A DNA stretch of 64,000 nucleotides, taken from Alistipes sp. GTDB lineage: Bacteria; Bacteroidota; Bacteroidia; Bacteroidales; Rikenellaceae. A program made the translations under genes and the position numbers. Shown here one piece after another: positions 9,036-17,545 of the stretch. Every line of letters starts with the position of its first letter. Position 1 is the stretch's first letter. The notes below the pieces were generated by a model, which saw nothing but the letters and a program-made list of their open reading frames with translations, was not told the origin of the DNA and did no database searches. The stretch is from the NCBI GenBank assembly GCA_021201825.1, contig JAJQED010000017.1:166947-230946 (forward strand), written 5' to 3'.

Positions 9036-10394
9036 ATGGTGAACAAGACGGATACGGCGCTATTGGGGACCGAAAAGGTCTCTACATTATTGTTACGGTA
9101 CGCCGTACCCTCGATAATAGCTATGACGGCCACGTTGCTGTACAATATCGCTGACAGCATATTTATCGGCCACGGTGTCGGCCCGCTTGCCATCTCCGGC
9201 CTGGCCATCACGCTTCCCCTAATGAACCTCTCGGCGGCATTCGGCGCGATGGTCGGTATCGGCGCCTCGTCGCTGCTGTCGATCAAACTTGGGCAGAACG
9301 ACCGGGCCAGTGCAAATACCATCCTCGGCAATACCGTACTGCTCAATACGCTGATCGGGTTGGTATTCGGGGCCATATGCCTTATCTTCCTCGACAAGAT
9401 CCTGTTCCTGTTCGGGTCGAGCGACCAGACAATTGCTTATGCCCGGGATTATATGAAGATAATCCTCGCGGGGAACGTATTCACACACCTATACCTCGGG
9501 CTGAACCATACCCTCCGGGCTTCGGGTTATCCGCAAAGGTCGATGACCATAATGCTGATCGCCATCGTGCTGAACTGTATACTCGACGCGCTGTTCATCT
9601 TCGGATTCAAATGGGGGATACAGGGGGCGGCATGGGCTACGGTGATCGCGCAGTTCTCGGCGATGGTCCTGGAGTTGCTCCATTTTTCGAATAAGAAGCA
9701 CGAACTGCATTTTATACGAAGCGCATTCCGGTTCCGCCGGAAGATAATCGACGGCATACTTTCCATCGGGATGGCGCCGTTCCTGATGAATATCAGCGCC
9801 AGTATTGTGGTTATTTTCATCAACAACGCACTGAACAACCACGGGGGCGACTACTATGTAGGGGCATACGGGATTGTGAACCGCGTGGCACTCATCTTCC
9901 TCATGGTCGTATTCGGACTGAATCAGGGCATGCAGCCGATCGTGGGGTATAATTACGGGGCTAAAAAGTTCGACAGGGTGAAAAAGACGCTCACGATGGT
10001 GATAGTAGCTGCCATGGGTGTTACTACATTGAGTTACGGTTTTTGCCTGTTGTTCCCGGACCTGGTCACAAAAGTCTTCACGACCGACCAGGAACTTATG
10101 GCCATCTCGCGTACCGCCATCCGGACCGTACTGATGATGTTCCCGCTGGTAGGATATCAGGTCGTTGTAACCAGTTTCTTCCAGTCCATCGGACATGCGA
10201 AAACCGCGATCTTCCTGTCGCTCACCCGGCAGTTGATCTTCCTGTTGCCGCTGCTTATTATCCTGCCCCGGTTCTACGGGCCGATGGGGGTTTGGGTTAG
10301 CATTCCGATTGCCGATTTCGTGTCGGTGACCCTGGCCGTAGTGATGATGATGCGCCTTTTCAGGCAGTTCCGCAAACAAAACATAAATCTTTAG
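9036..10394 (+). CDS. MATE family efflux transporter
   Basis: Polytopic inner-membrane protein of 452 residues with about twelve hydrophobic segments in two similar halves, as in the MatE family. Family-typical sequence includes the N-terminal YAVPSIIAMTATLLYNIADS and the second-half QPIVGYNYGAKKFDRVKKT. MATE proteins export cationic drugs or metabolites using Na+ or H+ gradients; the substrate here cannot be inferred. The stop is five bases before the next ATG, so it likely forms an operon with the cytidylate-kinase-like gene. A second MATE gene at 31076 is not a close copy. Confidence 0.93.
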   Translation: MVNKTDTALLGTEKVSTLLLRYAVPSIIAMTATLLYNIADSIFIGHGVGPLAISGLAITLPLMNLSAAFGAMVGIGASSLLSIKLGQNDRASANTILGNTVLLNTLIGLVFGAICLIFLDKILFLFGSSDQTIAYARDYMKIILAGNVFTHLYLGLNHTLRASGYPQRSMTIMLIAIVLNCILDALFIFGFKWGIQGAAWATVIAQFSAMVLELLHFSNKKHELHFIRSAFRFRRKIIDGILSIGMAPFLMNISASIVVIFINNALNNHGGDYYVGAYGIVNRVALIFLMVVFGLNQGMQPIVGYNYGAKKFDRVKKTLTMVIVAAMGVTTLSYGFCLLFPDLVTKVFTTDQELMAISRTAIRTVLMMFPLVGYQVVVTSFFQSIGHAKTAIFLSLTRQLIFLLPLLIILPRFYGPMGVWVSIPIADFVSVTLAVVMMMRLFRQFRKQNINL

Positions 10395-10399
10395 GCGCT

Positions 10400-11008
10400 A
10401 TGGAAAAAAAGATCGTCATAACGCTCGGCAGGCAGTACGGCAGTGGCGGACGCGACGTAGGCAAACTGCTGGCAGAGATGCTCGGGATCGGATTTTACGA
10501 CCGAAAACTTATCGATGAGGCAGCCCGAAGCAGCGGCCTGGCGGCGGACTTTTTCGAGGAAAAAGACGAAACAGCGCCTACGGGTCTCATACACGCCCTC
10601 TCGCTCGGGCTGGGGTTCACTCCCGGGTTTTCACAGGAGGCATTGTTCAAGATACAGTCCGACACCATAAAGGAGATAGCCGGCAGGGAATCGTGTATTA
10701 TAGTGGGACGGTGCGCCGATTACGTATTGCGCAATACGGATGGATGTACGAATATATTTATCCACTCCGCGATGCCGCACCGTATTACCCGCGTAGCGGC
10801 AAGGAACTCCATCACCGAGAAAGAAGCGGCCGAGAGGATTGCCCGTATCGACAAGCGCCGCGCGGCCTATTACGATTTCTATACCGATAAGACCTGGGGT
10901 GATTCCAAATCGTATCACCTGTCGATCGACTCCTCTGTTCTGGATATAGACCGGACCGCTAAGTATATCCGTGAATTCGTTCTCGGCCGGGGAGGTCAGA
11001 ACGGATAA
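10400..11008 (+). CDS. Cytidylate kinase-like family protein
   Basis: Cytoplasmic P-loop protein of 202 residues. The N-terminus has ITLGRQYGSGGRDVGKLLAE, the phosphate-binding loop of the cytidylate_kin2 family, followed by a helical LID-like region and the IVGRCADYVLR strand. These proteins resemble Cmk but lack proof of CMP kinase activity and often occur beside transporters. It starts five bases after the MATE stop. Its end overlaps the end of the convergent tamL gene by 13 bases. A true cytidylate kinase role is possible but less likely than an accessory nucleotide-binding role. Confidence 0.85.
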   Translation: MEKKIVITLGRQYGSGGRDVGKLLAEMLGIGFYDRKLIDEAARSSGLAADFFEEKDETAPTGLIHALSLGLGFTPGFSQEALFKIQSDTIKEIAGRESCIIVGRCADYVLRNTDGCTNIFIHSAMPHRITRVAARNSITEKEAAERIARIDKRRAAYYDFYTDKTWGDSKSYHLSIDSSVLDIDRTAKYIREFVLGRGGQNG

Positions 11009-13371
11009 CCCACCCCGAAATTGATCACCGTGTCTCCGATGCGGAATCGGTCGGTCCATCGTTTGCCCGAGGGCAGGTTGGGATTATGGAGTTTGTAGCC
11101 CAGGTCGAACCTGATAACGGCCACGTTCACGTCGAACCTCAGCCCGAGGCCGGTATTGAACCCCAGTTGTTTATAGAAGCGGTTGAGCTTGAAAACGGCA
11201 TCCTCGGGCACCCCGCTCTGCTTATGGTACCAGATATTTCCCAGGTCGAAGAACACGGCCCCGTGTAACAGTTTCCAAACGGGGAACCGTAACTCCAGGT
11301 TGGCCTCCAGTTTCATATCCCCGAGCTGGTTGGGATAAACATCGTCCTCTATCTCCTGGTTCCCGGGACCGAGCCTGCGGGGCTGCCACCCCCTCATACT
11401 GTTGCTCCCGCCCGCATAGAAAAGCCTGTCGAAAGGAAGCGAAGCGGCATTTCCGTAGGCCGTACCGAAACCGCCGTAAAGCCGGAACGCAACGTTGGTT
11501 TTCGGACCGAGGACAATACGGTCGCTGATACTCCCGTCCACGCGGACGTACTGCGCATACCGTATCCCGAAAATCCTGTAATGGCGGCCGTCCTCATAAT
11601 CCTTTTTATGGGATAAGAGGTAAGTCCCCAGGTTAAGCAGGTTGCCGGCCGTTTCCCAATTGAAGCGAACCACGAACGATTTTCGGCCGAGGATAGAGCT
11701 CCCGAGTTGGGAGTTATAGATGTACGACCCAGAAATGCCCGCAACGAACTGGTCTACATAACTGTTCTCCAAGTATTCGCTCTTGTAGGATTTGATCCAT
11801 TCTTCGTCGAGGTATCCCATCTTCACCAGATTAAGGTCGATGGGGCGAAGAGTGAACGTACTGCGGCCACGGTTACTCCAGCTATATCCGAGGGTTGCAC
11901 TCGACAAGGTCCGCTCGTATCGGCTCCGGTTTTGGGTATTTACCGACACCTCCACCTTGGTCCGTGGGTTTACGGTGTTATTATAGCGGTCGATCCTGAA
12001 CGGGGTCAAAAACCGGGGGAACGACACCGAAACGGCACCGCCAATTTCAAACGCTCCCCGTTTCCCCGGGGTCCGCAGGAATTCGTAACCACCCGTAAAA
12101 CTGGCCTCGAACAACTCCGCCCCACGGAAGAAATTCCGGTTCTGGTACCCTACGGTCGCCCTGATGGCATTGAAACTCGAAGAAGTGGTCCCCTCCAGTT
12201 CGATCTTGTAACTTTGGCGCAGGGCCGGAATACAGTTGATATGGCATTTGAGGTACTTCTCGGTGGTATAACCGACCGGCTGGCCGTCCTCATCATCCGA
12301 AATAAAAGAGACGATCATCTCACCGTCAGTCACTATTTCCTCGAAAATGATGTCGGCACTTCGGTAATTTCCGAGCCGCATAATATTGCTCTGCGCCCGA
12401 CGGACCTCCTGTTCGTCATAAATATAGTTGGGATAGAGGTTGACTACCTGCCGTAAAACTTCCGCCCTTACTTTCGGATACCCGCCCCGGGGATAAAGTA
12501 TATAGAGGCCTTTATACTCCATCGTGTCGAGGCGTTGGTAATACTCGTCGCCTGCCGCCGCCTGCATAGGGTCGTATTGCGGGTTGACCACGATCTCGGC
12601 AATACGGTAGACGCTGCTGTTATCATACACGGCCTCGCCCTGGGACGTATAATCGACGACCTGCTGGTGGAACACCACGTCGATGTCCTTAACCGGGTCG
12701 TCCGTGAGGTCCGATACGTACTCTATATAGCTCTGTTTGAAATCGAAAAAACCGTTGTTACGCAGGTTCCGGGTAATCCGCTCCTTTTCGGCACTCAGCA
12801 CATTGCCGTCGAGGATATTACCGCTATGGAGTAATGTTGCGGAACTGTCCTGGAGAACTACCTGCCGCAGGAGTTCGTCGCTGAATTCATAATTGATATC
12901 GCCTATATAGTACGGCTCGTTCTGTTCGATGGAATAGGTAACTTTTGCCTTACGACGCCGGGTAGTATCCACCGCGAAAGAAACCCGGGAATCGTGAAAA
13001 CCGGAATATTCGATATATTTCTGCATCAGGTCGGCGGATTTGATAACCTGCATGCTGTCGAGCAGAACCGGCGGGTCGCCCCAGTTGCGCAGTGTTCGGT
13101 TAATCCAGTTGTTTTTCGTGGTATCGGCGCTCGCGGTGTTATAAAGGTGTATATACAGGTTGGTTCCGAGCAGTTTACGGTTAGGTTCCAGCAACAGGTA
13201 TTGTTCGACTTCGGTAGCCCGGATACGTTCTTTTCGTGGGACCGAGCGGTCCTCCTCTATTTTGTTTTTAGTCAGCAGGTAACTACCAGGCGGCACGCGC
13301 TTGGTCACGCTGCAACCGCATAGTAAGATGACCGGTATAATGGCCACAAGGTATTTCAGAGTCCTGCCCAC
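10996..13371 (-). CDS. tamL: Translocation and assembly module lipoprotein TamL (BamA/TamA superfamily)
   Basis: Outer-membrane protein of 791 residues. It begins with a lipoprotein signal (ILLCGCSVTKRVPPGSYLL), continues with POTRA-like periplasmic repeats (about residues 40-390) and ends with a 16-stranded surface-antigen barrel (about 400-791). The final residues FGVGYPF give the terminal aromatic expected of outer-membrane barrels. The lipid anchor marks the Bacteroidota TamL variant of TamA, thought to work with TamB in outer-membrane assembly; no tamB is adjacent. The nitroreductase gene lies 14 bases upstream on the same strand. The 3' end overlaps the converging gene by 13 bases. Confidence 0.88.
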   Translation of the reverse strand: MGRTLKYLVAIIPVILLCGCSVTKRVPPGSYLLTKNKIEEDRSVPRKERIRATEVEQYLLLEPNRKLLGTNLYIHLYNTASADTTKNNWINRTLRNWGDPPVLLDSMQVIKSADLMQKYIEYSGFHDSRVSFAVDTTRRRKAKVTYSIEQNEPYYIGDINYEFSDELLRQVVLQDSSATLLHSGNILDGNVLSAEKERITRNLRNNGFFDFKQSYIEYVSDLTDDPVKDIDVVFHQQVVDYTSQGEAVYDNSSVYRIAEIVVNPQYDPMQAAAGDEYYQRLDTMEYKGLYILYPRGGYPKVRAEVLRQVVNLYPNYIYDEQEVRRAQSNIMRLGNYRSADIIFEEIVTDGEMIVSFISDDEDGQPVGYTTEKYLKCHINCIPALRQSYKIELEGTTSSSFNAIRATVGYQNRNFFRGAELFEASFTGGYEFLRTPGKRGAFEIGGAVSVSFPRFLTPFRIDRYNNTVNPRTKVEVSVNTQNRSRYERTLSSATLGYSWSNRGRSTFTLRPIDLNLVKMGYLDEEWIKSYKSEYLENSYVDQFVAGISGSYIYNSQLGSSILGRKSFVVRFNWETAGNLLNLGTYLLSHKKDYEDGRHYRIFGIRYAQYVRVDGSISDRIVLGPKTNVAFRLYGGFGTAYGNAASLPFDRLFYAGGSNSMRGWQPRRLGPGNQEIEDDVYPNQLGDMKLEANLELRFPVWKLLHGAVFFDLGNIWYHKQSGVPEDAVFKLNRFYKQLGFNTGLGLRFDVNVAVIRFDLGYKLHNPNLPSGKRWTDRFRIGDTVINFGVGYPF

Positions 13372-13385
13372 CCCGGAGACCGCCG

Positions 13386-14132
13386 TTACTGGTTAAAGAA
13401 ACCCTGTTCCCTGATACATTCCAGGTAGGACCGGGAAATCGAAAGGTTATCTTCGGCCTTGTACCGGCGCTCCGTAAAGATACGGGCAAGGTTCGGTAGC
13501 CCGTTGGCCTCCAAAAGTTGCCGCGTTTCTTCGCTGGCTTCCTTGGACGCCCATATAAGGTCTATATCCTGCAGGCTGTAATCGTGGTAGGTCTCGTAAT
13601 GGACAACCCCGTCGAGCGGAAGCCGGTCGGTCAAAGGAGGTTCGCCGTCCGGATAACCTATTACCATAGCCGTTACGGGGATGACTCCTGAAGGCAACTG
13701 AAGTATCCTGCAGATCTGTGCCGCCGTATAAATAGCCGTACCCAAATAACAGATACCCAGGCCATGGGCTTCAGCTTCGAGGGCTACATTCTGAGAGGCC
13801 AGTAGGGCATCTGTCGCGGCATTGAAAAACCACGCGAAATTGTCATAAACAGGCTCCGCACCACGCTGGCGGCACCACGCCGAGAAACGGTTTATATCGG
13901 CGCAAAAAGTTATAAGCACGGGGGCCTGTGTGACGCACGGCTGGTTGAAATGGCACGGGGCGAGCCGTTCCCGCAGGTCCCGGTCCCGGGTCACGACCAT
14001 GCTGTATAATTGCATATTGCCTGTATTGGAAGCCCGTGTGCCGGCGGCAAGTATCTCGGTAAGTATCTGCTCAGGAACCGGGTCGGCTTTGTAGGAGCGG
14101 ACCGAACGGTGTTCCTTTATTTCCCTTATCAT
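13386..14132 (-). CDS. NADPH-dependent nitroreductase (NfsA/FRP-like)
   Basis: Predicted FMN-dependent oxidoreductase of 248 residues, cytoplasmic. The FMN phosphate-binding start REIKEHRSVRSYKADPVPEQIL, the ASNTGNMQLY segment near residue 35 and the GLGICYLGTA segment near residue 125 are characteristic of the NfsA-like branch. The C-terminal tail is the extended dimerisation arm found in this branch. It probably reduces quinones or nitro compounds with NAD(P)H; the natural substrate is unknown. It is the first gene of a short unit with tamL and is divergent from dapF. Confidence 0.85.
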   Translation of the reverse strand: MIREIKEHRSVRSYKADPVPEQILTEILAAGTRASNTGNMQLYSMVVTRDRDLRERLAPCHFNQPCVTQAPVLITFCADINRFSAWCRQRGAEPVYDNFAWFFNAATDALLASQNVALEAEAHGLGICYLGTAIYTAAQICRILQLPSGVIPVTAMVIGYPDGEPPLTDRLPLDGVVHYETYHDYSLQDIDLIWASKEASEETRQLLEANGLPNLARIFTERRYKAEDNLSISRSYLECIREQGFFNQ

Positions 14133-14158
14133 CTCGGACGGTTTTTGGGTATAATCTA

Positions 14159-14166
14159 CAAAAATA
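14159..14166 (-). promoter_or_regulatory. Promoter -7 element TATTTTTG for the nitroreductase-tamL unit
   Basis: On the minus strand the sequence is an exact TAnnTTTG match 26 bases upstream of the nitroreductase ATG. No convincing -33 element was found. Confidence 0.45.
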
Positions 14167-14262
14167 GAAAGAAAATCGGAGCGGCTGTTATCCGGCTCGG
14201 ATTATGCCCCCGTTATGAGCAACTTTTTTGCGGGGTTTATATTGTCCGAAAACGAAAATATT

Positions 14263-14270
14263 TATATTTG
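14263..14270 (+). promoter_or_regulatory. dapF promoter, TATATTTG with TTG at -33
   Basis: Exact TAnnTTTG match with a TTG at 14242-14244, 18 bases upstream. The dapF ATG at 14304 follows 33 bases later. Confidence 0.6.
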
Positions 14271-14303
14271 TGTAAACTAATTCACCGAGTTTATCTAAAT
14301 AGG

Positions 14304-15125
14304 ATGCTTGTCGACTTTGCCAAGTTCGAAGGAACCGGGAACGATTTCATCATAATCGACGCGAGGGAATTACCCCTGCAATTATTGACCAAGGGACAGG
14401 TCGCCGGCCTGTGTGACCGCCACCGTGGTATCGGGGCCGACGGGCTGATGCTGTTATACTCCCACCCGGATTTCGATTTCCGCATGGTATATTACAATTC
14501 CGACGGGGGCGAGGCCGAGATGTGCGGCAACGGGGCCCGATGTATTACCCTGTTTGCCGACCAGTTGGGTATCGGCGGGGACGCCAAACGGTTTATCGGC
14601 CGGGACGGCGCCCATGCGGCCATCGTAAGCCGGCGCAACGGGATGGAAGCCATGGTCGAGATCGGCATTATCGACGTTTGTAGTTACGAATACAGCGACG
14701 GGGCTTTTTTCCTCAATACGGGTGTTCCGCATTACGTGGAATTCGTCGACAATATTATCACTACGGATGTGTTCGACCGTGGCCGCGAGATCCGTTACAG
14801 TGAGAAATACCTGCCATCGGGCGGCACTAACGTCAATTTCGTGCAGATCGTCGACGATGGTAAGATCAAGGTGCGGACATACGAACGCGGTGTGGAACAG
14901 GAAACCCTCGCTTGCGGTACGGGTGCCGTCGCCAGCGCCATTGCCACCCATATCTACGCACAGAAAGATACGAGCAATTATGAGGTGGAAGTAGAGGGCG
15001 GACGGCTTGACATTTCTTTCACCCCGGCCGAGGATAATTGCTTCCGAAACGTGGCCCTGAGAGGTCCTGCCCGCAGAGTATTCGACGGCAAAGTGCGCAT
15101 CAGTGATATCTATGACATCATATAG
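14304..15125 (+). CDS. dapF: Diaminopimelate epimerase
   Basis: Converts LL-diaminopimelate to meso-diaminopimelate for lysine and peptidoglycan. The 273-residue length is normal. Both catalytic cysteines are visible in their motifs: EMCGNGARC near residue 73 and ACGTGAVAS near residue 204. The start MLVDFAKFEGTGNDFIIID is the family's N-terminus; the frame is open much further upstream but that part is not DapF. A good promoter lies 33 bases before the chosen ATG. dapD (25843) and aspartokinase (29061) of the same pathway lie elsewhere in the window, so the pathway is dispersed here. Confidence 0.96.
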   Translation: MLVDFAKFEGTGNDFIIIDARELPLQLLTKGQVAGLCDRHRGIGADGLMLLYSHPDFDFRMVYYNSDGGEAEMCGNGARCITLFADQLGIGGDAKRFIGRDGAHAAIVSRRNGMEAMVEIGIIDVCSYEYSDGAFFLNTGVPHYVEFVDNIITTDVFDRGREIRYSEKYLPSGGTNVNFVQIVDDGKIKVRTYERGVEQETLACGTGAVASAIATHIYAQKDTSNYEVEVEGGRLDISFTPAEDNCFRNVALRGPARRVFDGKVRISDIYDII

Positions 15126-15208
15126 GGCCCGGTTTTTGCCGTGCAAAAACGAGGTCAGTCTCGACTAAATCAACCTACATATTACTTAATGTCTGTACCT
15201 AACGGATA

Positions 15209-15427
15209 ATGAAAGCGACGAAAGGATCCCGCATCCAGGGATTCGACCATGCAGGGGACGACGTGATCAAGAAAGCCGTCAAACTCGCCCCGATCAAAAA
15301 AAGCGGCAAGGAAAGGCACATGATCTACAGCAGCCTTGAAGATGAGGATGAAGACCCGGAACTCATGGCATACGCCAAAAGGGAATCCGTCCTAGATTAT
15401 TTCGACGACGAAGAGGAAGAAATCTGA
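15209..15427 (+). CDS. Small charged hypothetical protein
   Basis: A 72-residue open frame between dapF and an alpha/beta hydrolase. The first half is basic (KKAVKLAPIKKSGKERH) and the second half very acidic (EDEDEDPELMAY...FDDEEEEI), with no membrane segment or signal peptide. I do not recognise the family. The position in a clear gap, the regular spacing to the next gene and a sensible ATG support a real gene, but codon evidence was not computed. It may be co-transcribed with the hydrolase. Confidence 0.55.
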   Translation: MKATKGSRIQGFDHAGDDVIKKAVKLAPIKKSGKERHMIYSSLEDEDEDPELMAYAKRESVLDYFDDEEEEI

Positions 15428-15505
15428 TTTTAACATAACATGCGGCACCCTGCGGGCCGGAAAATTCCGGTCCTTAACGGTGTGTTGCCGGACAGAGAGC
15501 GATCT

Positions 15506-16330
15506 ATGGTTACAGACAAATTCATAAAGGCCGGCGGCTTTGCCACAAGGATAAGGCAGTACGGGTTTGACACGGCCGACGAGGGGCAGGCAGATGAAAG
15601 GCCGGTCATTATCCTGCTGCACGGTTACCTGGAATCGCTCAATGTGTGGGACGATTTCGCACCAATGCTTAGGGATTACCGGGTGGTGACCATGGATATT
15701 CCCGGCCACGGGATATCCGAGGTGCACGGCGATATACATACGATGGCGATGATGGCACAGGTTGTTACCGGTGTGGCCGATAACCTTGGGATCGGCAAAT
15801 TCTGGATAATGGGCCATTCCATGGGCGGATATGTCGCATCGGAATTATTGTCGGCTGCCCCTGAAAAGCTCGCAGGCATTATAATGTTCCATTCCACCCC
15901 GAACGCAGATACCGAGGAAAAAAAGCAAAACCGCCTCCGTGAGATCGACCTCGTGGAAGCGGGAAAGAAAGACCTCTTGGCAAAGACCGTCGATAAAGGC
16001 TTTGCCGCCGTTAACCGCAGGAAATTCGGCGATTTCATAGAGGATCTCAGGGAGTTGGTGGTGCTGACCGACGAACAGGGGATCATTAACCTGCTGCGTG
16101 GTATGATGGAACGGGCTGACCATAACGATACATTCCGTCAAAGTACCGTCCCGCAATTATTTATTATGGGGGAACTGGACGAATATATCCCGCTGGAGAC
16201 CGCAAAATCCCTGGAAGAGTCGCATCCGCAGGCACGGTTCGAATACCTGGCCGCTTCCGGCCATATGGGTTTCGTAGAAGAGCCAGTAATATCTGCCGGA
16301 ATAATCCTGGATTTTATCTCACGAGTATAA
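15506..16330 (+). CDS. Alpha/beta hydrolase
   Basis: Cytoplasmic alpha/beta-hydrolase-fold enzyme of 274 residues. Visible motifs are the oxyanion HGYLES, the nucleophile elbow GHSMGGY (Ser), the acid GELDEYIP (Asp) and the base ASGHMGF (His). Substrate unknown; esterase, lipase or MhpC-like C-C hydrolase are all possible. I chose MVTDKFIKAGGFATRIRQYG as start because it begins the first fold strand; an in-frame ATG at 15440 would add 22 residues without conserved character. It follows the small acidic gene on the same strand. Confidence 0.88.
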   Translation: MVTDKFIKAGGFATRIRQYGFDTADEGQADERPVIILLHGYLESLNVWDDFAPMLRDYRVVTMDIPGHGISEVHGDIHTMAMMAQVVTGVADNLGIGKFWIMGHSMGGYVASELLSAAPEKLAGIIMFHSTPNADTEEKKQNRLREIDLVEAGKKDLLAKTVDKGFAAVNRRKFGDFIEDLRELVVLTDEQGIINLLRGMMERADHNDTFRQSTVPQLFIMGELDEYIPLETAKSLEESHPQARFEYLAASGHMGFVEEPVISAGIILDFISRV

Positions 16331-16427
16331 CAGGGAAACAGTCCCGATCCTACCGGTATATTCCGTACCGGTCTGGAATGTTACTGCCGTAATTATAGGT
16401 TGAGCTTTGAAAGGGCTATAATAAAAA

Positions 16428-16455
16428 GAAAGGCACTGCTCCCGCAGTACCTTTC
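16428..16455. terminator. Probable terminator hairpin between convergent genes
   Basis: Imperfect hairpin GAAAGGcACTGC / GCAGTaCCTTTC with a four-base loop, one mismatch. It lies between the alpha/beta hydrolase and nigD, which converge. An A-rich tract on its left acts as a T tract for minus-strand transcripts. Confidence 0.45.
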
Positions 16456-16553
16456 CAACCACCTTAATCAATTAAATACCAAGTTATCAATGCAAAAACC
16501 GGTATGTCTTCCGGCCGTCAGGCCGTTATATCGCAGGCTCTATTGAGCCGTTT

Positions 16554-17372
16554 TTACTTAAAATTATTCGCCGGGTCGTATTCGGTAACCGTACTTGTTT
16601 TCTGGCTGTCACTCTCGATCCCGTAAGGAATGAACCTGCCCAGGTCTTCCGACAGTTCCCTCACCTCGCTCCAGTCCGTTCCTCGGTAAGCCGTCCAGTG
16701 CAACCGGATACCCACTCCGCTTTGTCCCTCGGGGATAAGCCCCGTCAGGTCGAACGAAACGAGTGACTGGCCGTATACAAAACTACCGGAACCCGCCGAG
16801 GGCACATCTTCGTAGCCGTTGTGCCTCAGGTAAACATCCAGCACCTCACCGTCCCATTCCACGTTATCGGCCACAAGGTTGATAAAATGCAGCTCGTTCG
16901 TACTCCTGCGCCTTGCCACCGAAAACCATATATTAAGGTACTCACCGCCGAACCACGCATCGTCGACCCTGATCGGATCGTTGCCTATGCTGTCCTGCCT
17001 GTGCTGGTAATCTTCGTCGATAAAACTTTGCAGCACCGGCTCTTTGCCGAGAACCTTGTAGTAATGATTCAATACTGCAATGAACCTTTTATTTCCGTCT
17101 ACCGGGTCGGCCTCACCGACGAGCGTATAAGTGAACACTACCCTGTCTCCGTCCTTTATCCCGGTGACCGACTGACTGTTGTCGATCTCCAGCCACGTAC
17201 CGTCATCCAACCTGATATCGAATCCGTTACCGATATCTCCGTCCCGCGCCTCGACCTTACCCAGAAAATTCCTGTACCTTGTGTCGAGGCCCTTTCCGCT
17301 ATCCGTACTGCAGGCACCCAAACCGAGCGATAATATTCCCAACAGCACAAAAATCCTCAAATTCTTTCCCAT
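16554..17372 (-). CDS. NigD-like lipoprotein
   Basis: Secreted lipoprotein of 272 residues. The signal ends with the lipobox LGLGAC at about residues 16-21. The mature part fits the two-domain NigD fold: an OB-like N-terminal part with GNGFDIRLDDGTWLEI and RVVFTY, then a beta-rich C-terminal part ending SEVRELSEDLGRFIPYG. NigD was first described in Bacteroides bacteriocin-related loci, but most family members have no known role. It lies downstream of the sigma/barrel pair with a 173-base gap, so it is probably transcribed alone. Confidence 0.8.
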   Translation of the reverse strand: MGKNLRIFVLLGILSLGLGACSTDSGKGLDTRYRNFLGKVEARDGDIGNGFDIRLDDGTWLEIDNSQSVTGIKDGDRVVFTYTLVGEADPVDGNKRFIAVLNHYYKVLGKEPVLQSFIDEDYQHRQDSIGNDPIRVDDAWFGGEYLNIWFSVARRRSTNELHFINLVADNVEWDGEVLDVYLRHNGYEDVPSAGSGSFVYGQSLVSFDLTGLIPEGQSGVGIRLHWTAYRGTDWSEVRELSEDLGRFIPYGIESDSQKTSTVTEYDPANNFK

Positions 17373-17545
17373 AATACTATTCTCACTTTTGCCTTACACT
17401 ACTATAGATGCCGGCCGGTTGCGAAACGTTGCACTGTATTGTACATTTTTTTAATCGACCCGCATTTTTTCCGCAAAACCCTTTCGGGGGCATATATACC
17501 TTATATATTCAAAGAACTTTTTATATCACCAAGGCCGTTAACCTT

